From a bacterium (GTDB lineage Bacteria > UBA9089 > CG2-30-40-21): 5,936 nt of DNA. The stretch lies in contig JAHIZN010000393.1 of the NCBI GenBank assembly GCA_018814245.1, positions 1 to 5,936 on the forward strand. Direction: 5' to 3'. Made by a program: the position numbers and the translations under genes. The notes under the pieces are model-generated. The model saw only the letters and a list, made by a program, of their open reading frames with translations, was not told the origin of the DNA and made no database searches. Below are positions 5,678 to 5,936 of the stretch, piece after piece; within the stretch, counting starts at the first letter, position 1; each line of letters opens with the position of its first letter.

Positions 5678-5715
5678 TTGTCCGTTGTTTGAGCAGCCAA
5701 TCAAGCAACGGACAG
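5678..5715. repeat. Strong hairpin, 13-15 bp stem
   Basis: GTCCGTTGTTTGA (5680-5692) pairs with TCAAGCAACGGAC (5701-5713) around an 8-nt loop, with one T-G wobble. Two further outward pairs (5679-5714, and 5678-5715 as a wobble) are possible. The wobble would be tolerated in RNA. No T-tract follows on the plus strand, so a terminator role is unlikely. Confidence 0.6.
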
Positions 5716-5722
5716 AGCCTGC

Positions 5723-5757
5723 CCCATTGCATTCGCAGAGCCTGTGAATGCAATGGG
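5723..5757. repeat. Strong hairpin, 12-bp perfect stem
   Basis: CCCATTGCATTC (5723-5734) and GAATGCAATGGG (5746-5757) form a perfect stem around an 11-nt loop. A direct repeat CAGAGCCTG occurs just before it (5713-5721) and within its loop (5736-5744). It sits 7 nt after the preceding hairpin. The pair may be one composite repeat or a structured RNA. Confidence 0.6.
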
Positions 5758-5885
5758 ATAAACCTGTCAGAGGAGCTCTCTTTCGTCCCTACTATAACAG
5801 CAATTCTCGGTGAACAAATGCGATATTGATGTTTTTATCCACTACATTCACCAGTGAGTGATATTTGTCATATTCCATATTCAAA

Positions 5886-5909
5886 ACCAGAGAAACAGGT
5901 TTTTCTGGT
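5886..5909 (-). terminator. Possible minus-strand terminator hairpin
   Basis: ACCAGAGAAAC (5886-5896) and GTTTTTCTGGT (5899-5909) form a stem of about 10 bp with one wobble and a tight loop. Read on the minus strand the hairpin is followed by TTTT (5885-5882). It could end a minus-strand gene entering from the right, one candidate stop (TAA) being near 5919. The stem is AT-rich and the T-run short, so this is tentative. Confidence 0.3.
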
Positions 5910-5936
5910 CAACCTATTTAGGGCATAAATATCACA

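Larger units (their letters stand above)
5384..5936. other. Gene-free, repeat- and hairpin-rich region after hprK
   Basis: I see no convincing gene in these 553 bp. The region holds, in order: a 7-bp repeat array, a dyad (ATGGGGGAAAT 5426-5436 against ATATTTTCCCAT 5459-5470), a solo copy of the 19-mer repeat, the unassigned stretch 5500-5600, three hairpins between 5606 and 5757, and a final hairpin at 5886-5909. It looks like an intergenic insertion hot spot. A gene entering from the right on the minus strand might end near 5919, but only a few codons would be inside the window. Confidence 0.6.

Noticed and set aside
5792..5878. 28-codon minus-strand frame (MEYDKYHSLVNVV...)
   Set aside because: The peptide looks protein-like, but it is very short, has no Shine-Dalgarno and no recognised family; it might be a gene remnant, but this cannot be supported.

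Overview
This 5.9 kb chromosomal window carries five intact plus-strand genes. In order they encode formate-tetrahydrofolate ligase (fhs), the LPS-export ATPase LptB, a long-type ribosome hibernation factor (hpf/raiA), a PtsN-like PTS EIIA protein and HPr kinase/phosphorylase (hprK). LptB implies a Gram-negative envelope with LPS. The 587-residue FTHFS diverges from the ~560-residue clostridial type and suits a C1 or Wood-Ljungdahl metabolism. HprK together with a nitrogen-type EIIA occurs in Deltaproteobacteria, Planctomycetota and related phyla. My best guess is an AT-rich environmental lineage such as an anammox planctomycete (Brocadiales). A deltaproteobacterial, Nitrospirota or Omnitrophota source is possible, and the window alone cannot settle it.

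Layout: fhs (22-1785) is closed by a perfect intrinsic terminator (1806-1836). lptB (2007-2729) lies between two elements (1837-1977 and 2771-3000) that share a GTAATCGTTCAG terminal inverted repeat. A near-consensus sigma-70-type promoter (2741-2769) ends 1 bp before the second element. hpf (3038-3556, TTG start) and ptsN (3589-4110) are 32 bp apart and surely co-transcribed. hprK (4442-5383) follows after a 331 bp gap filled by two nested inverted-repeat elements. The last 553 bp hold no convincing gene but are dense in repeats and hairpins.

Functional logic: lptB-hpf-ptsN-hprK is a shortened form of the conserved lptB-rpoN-hpf-ptsN-(hprK/rapZ) neighbourhood. rpoN, rapZ and ptsH are absent from this stretch, and repeat elements occupy the corresponding gaps. 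hpf, ptsN and hprK look like a stress or nutrient-status regulatory set: ribosome dimerisation plus a PTS phosphorelay without visible sugar permeases.

No wholly new system is evident. The points most worth a second look are: (1) an in-frame diverged tandem duplication of about 18 residues just after the active-site His of PtsN; (2) loss of the family-typical His in front of the HprK P-loop; (3) several families of small non-autonomous palindromic elements, in three gaps and downstream of hprK, one of them built on a 7-bp repeat (CGAATCT/CGAATTG); and (4) a promoter abutting one element so that the repeat would form the hpf 5' leader.
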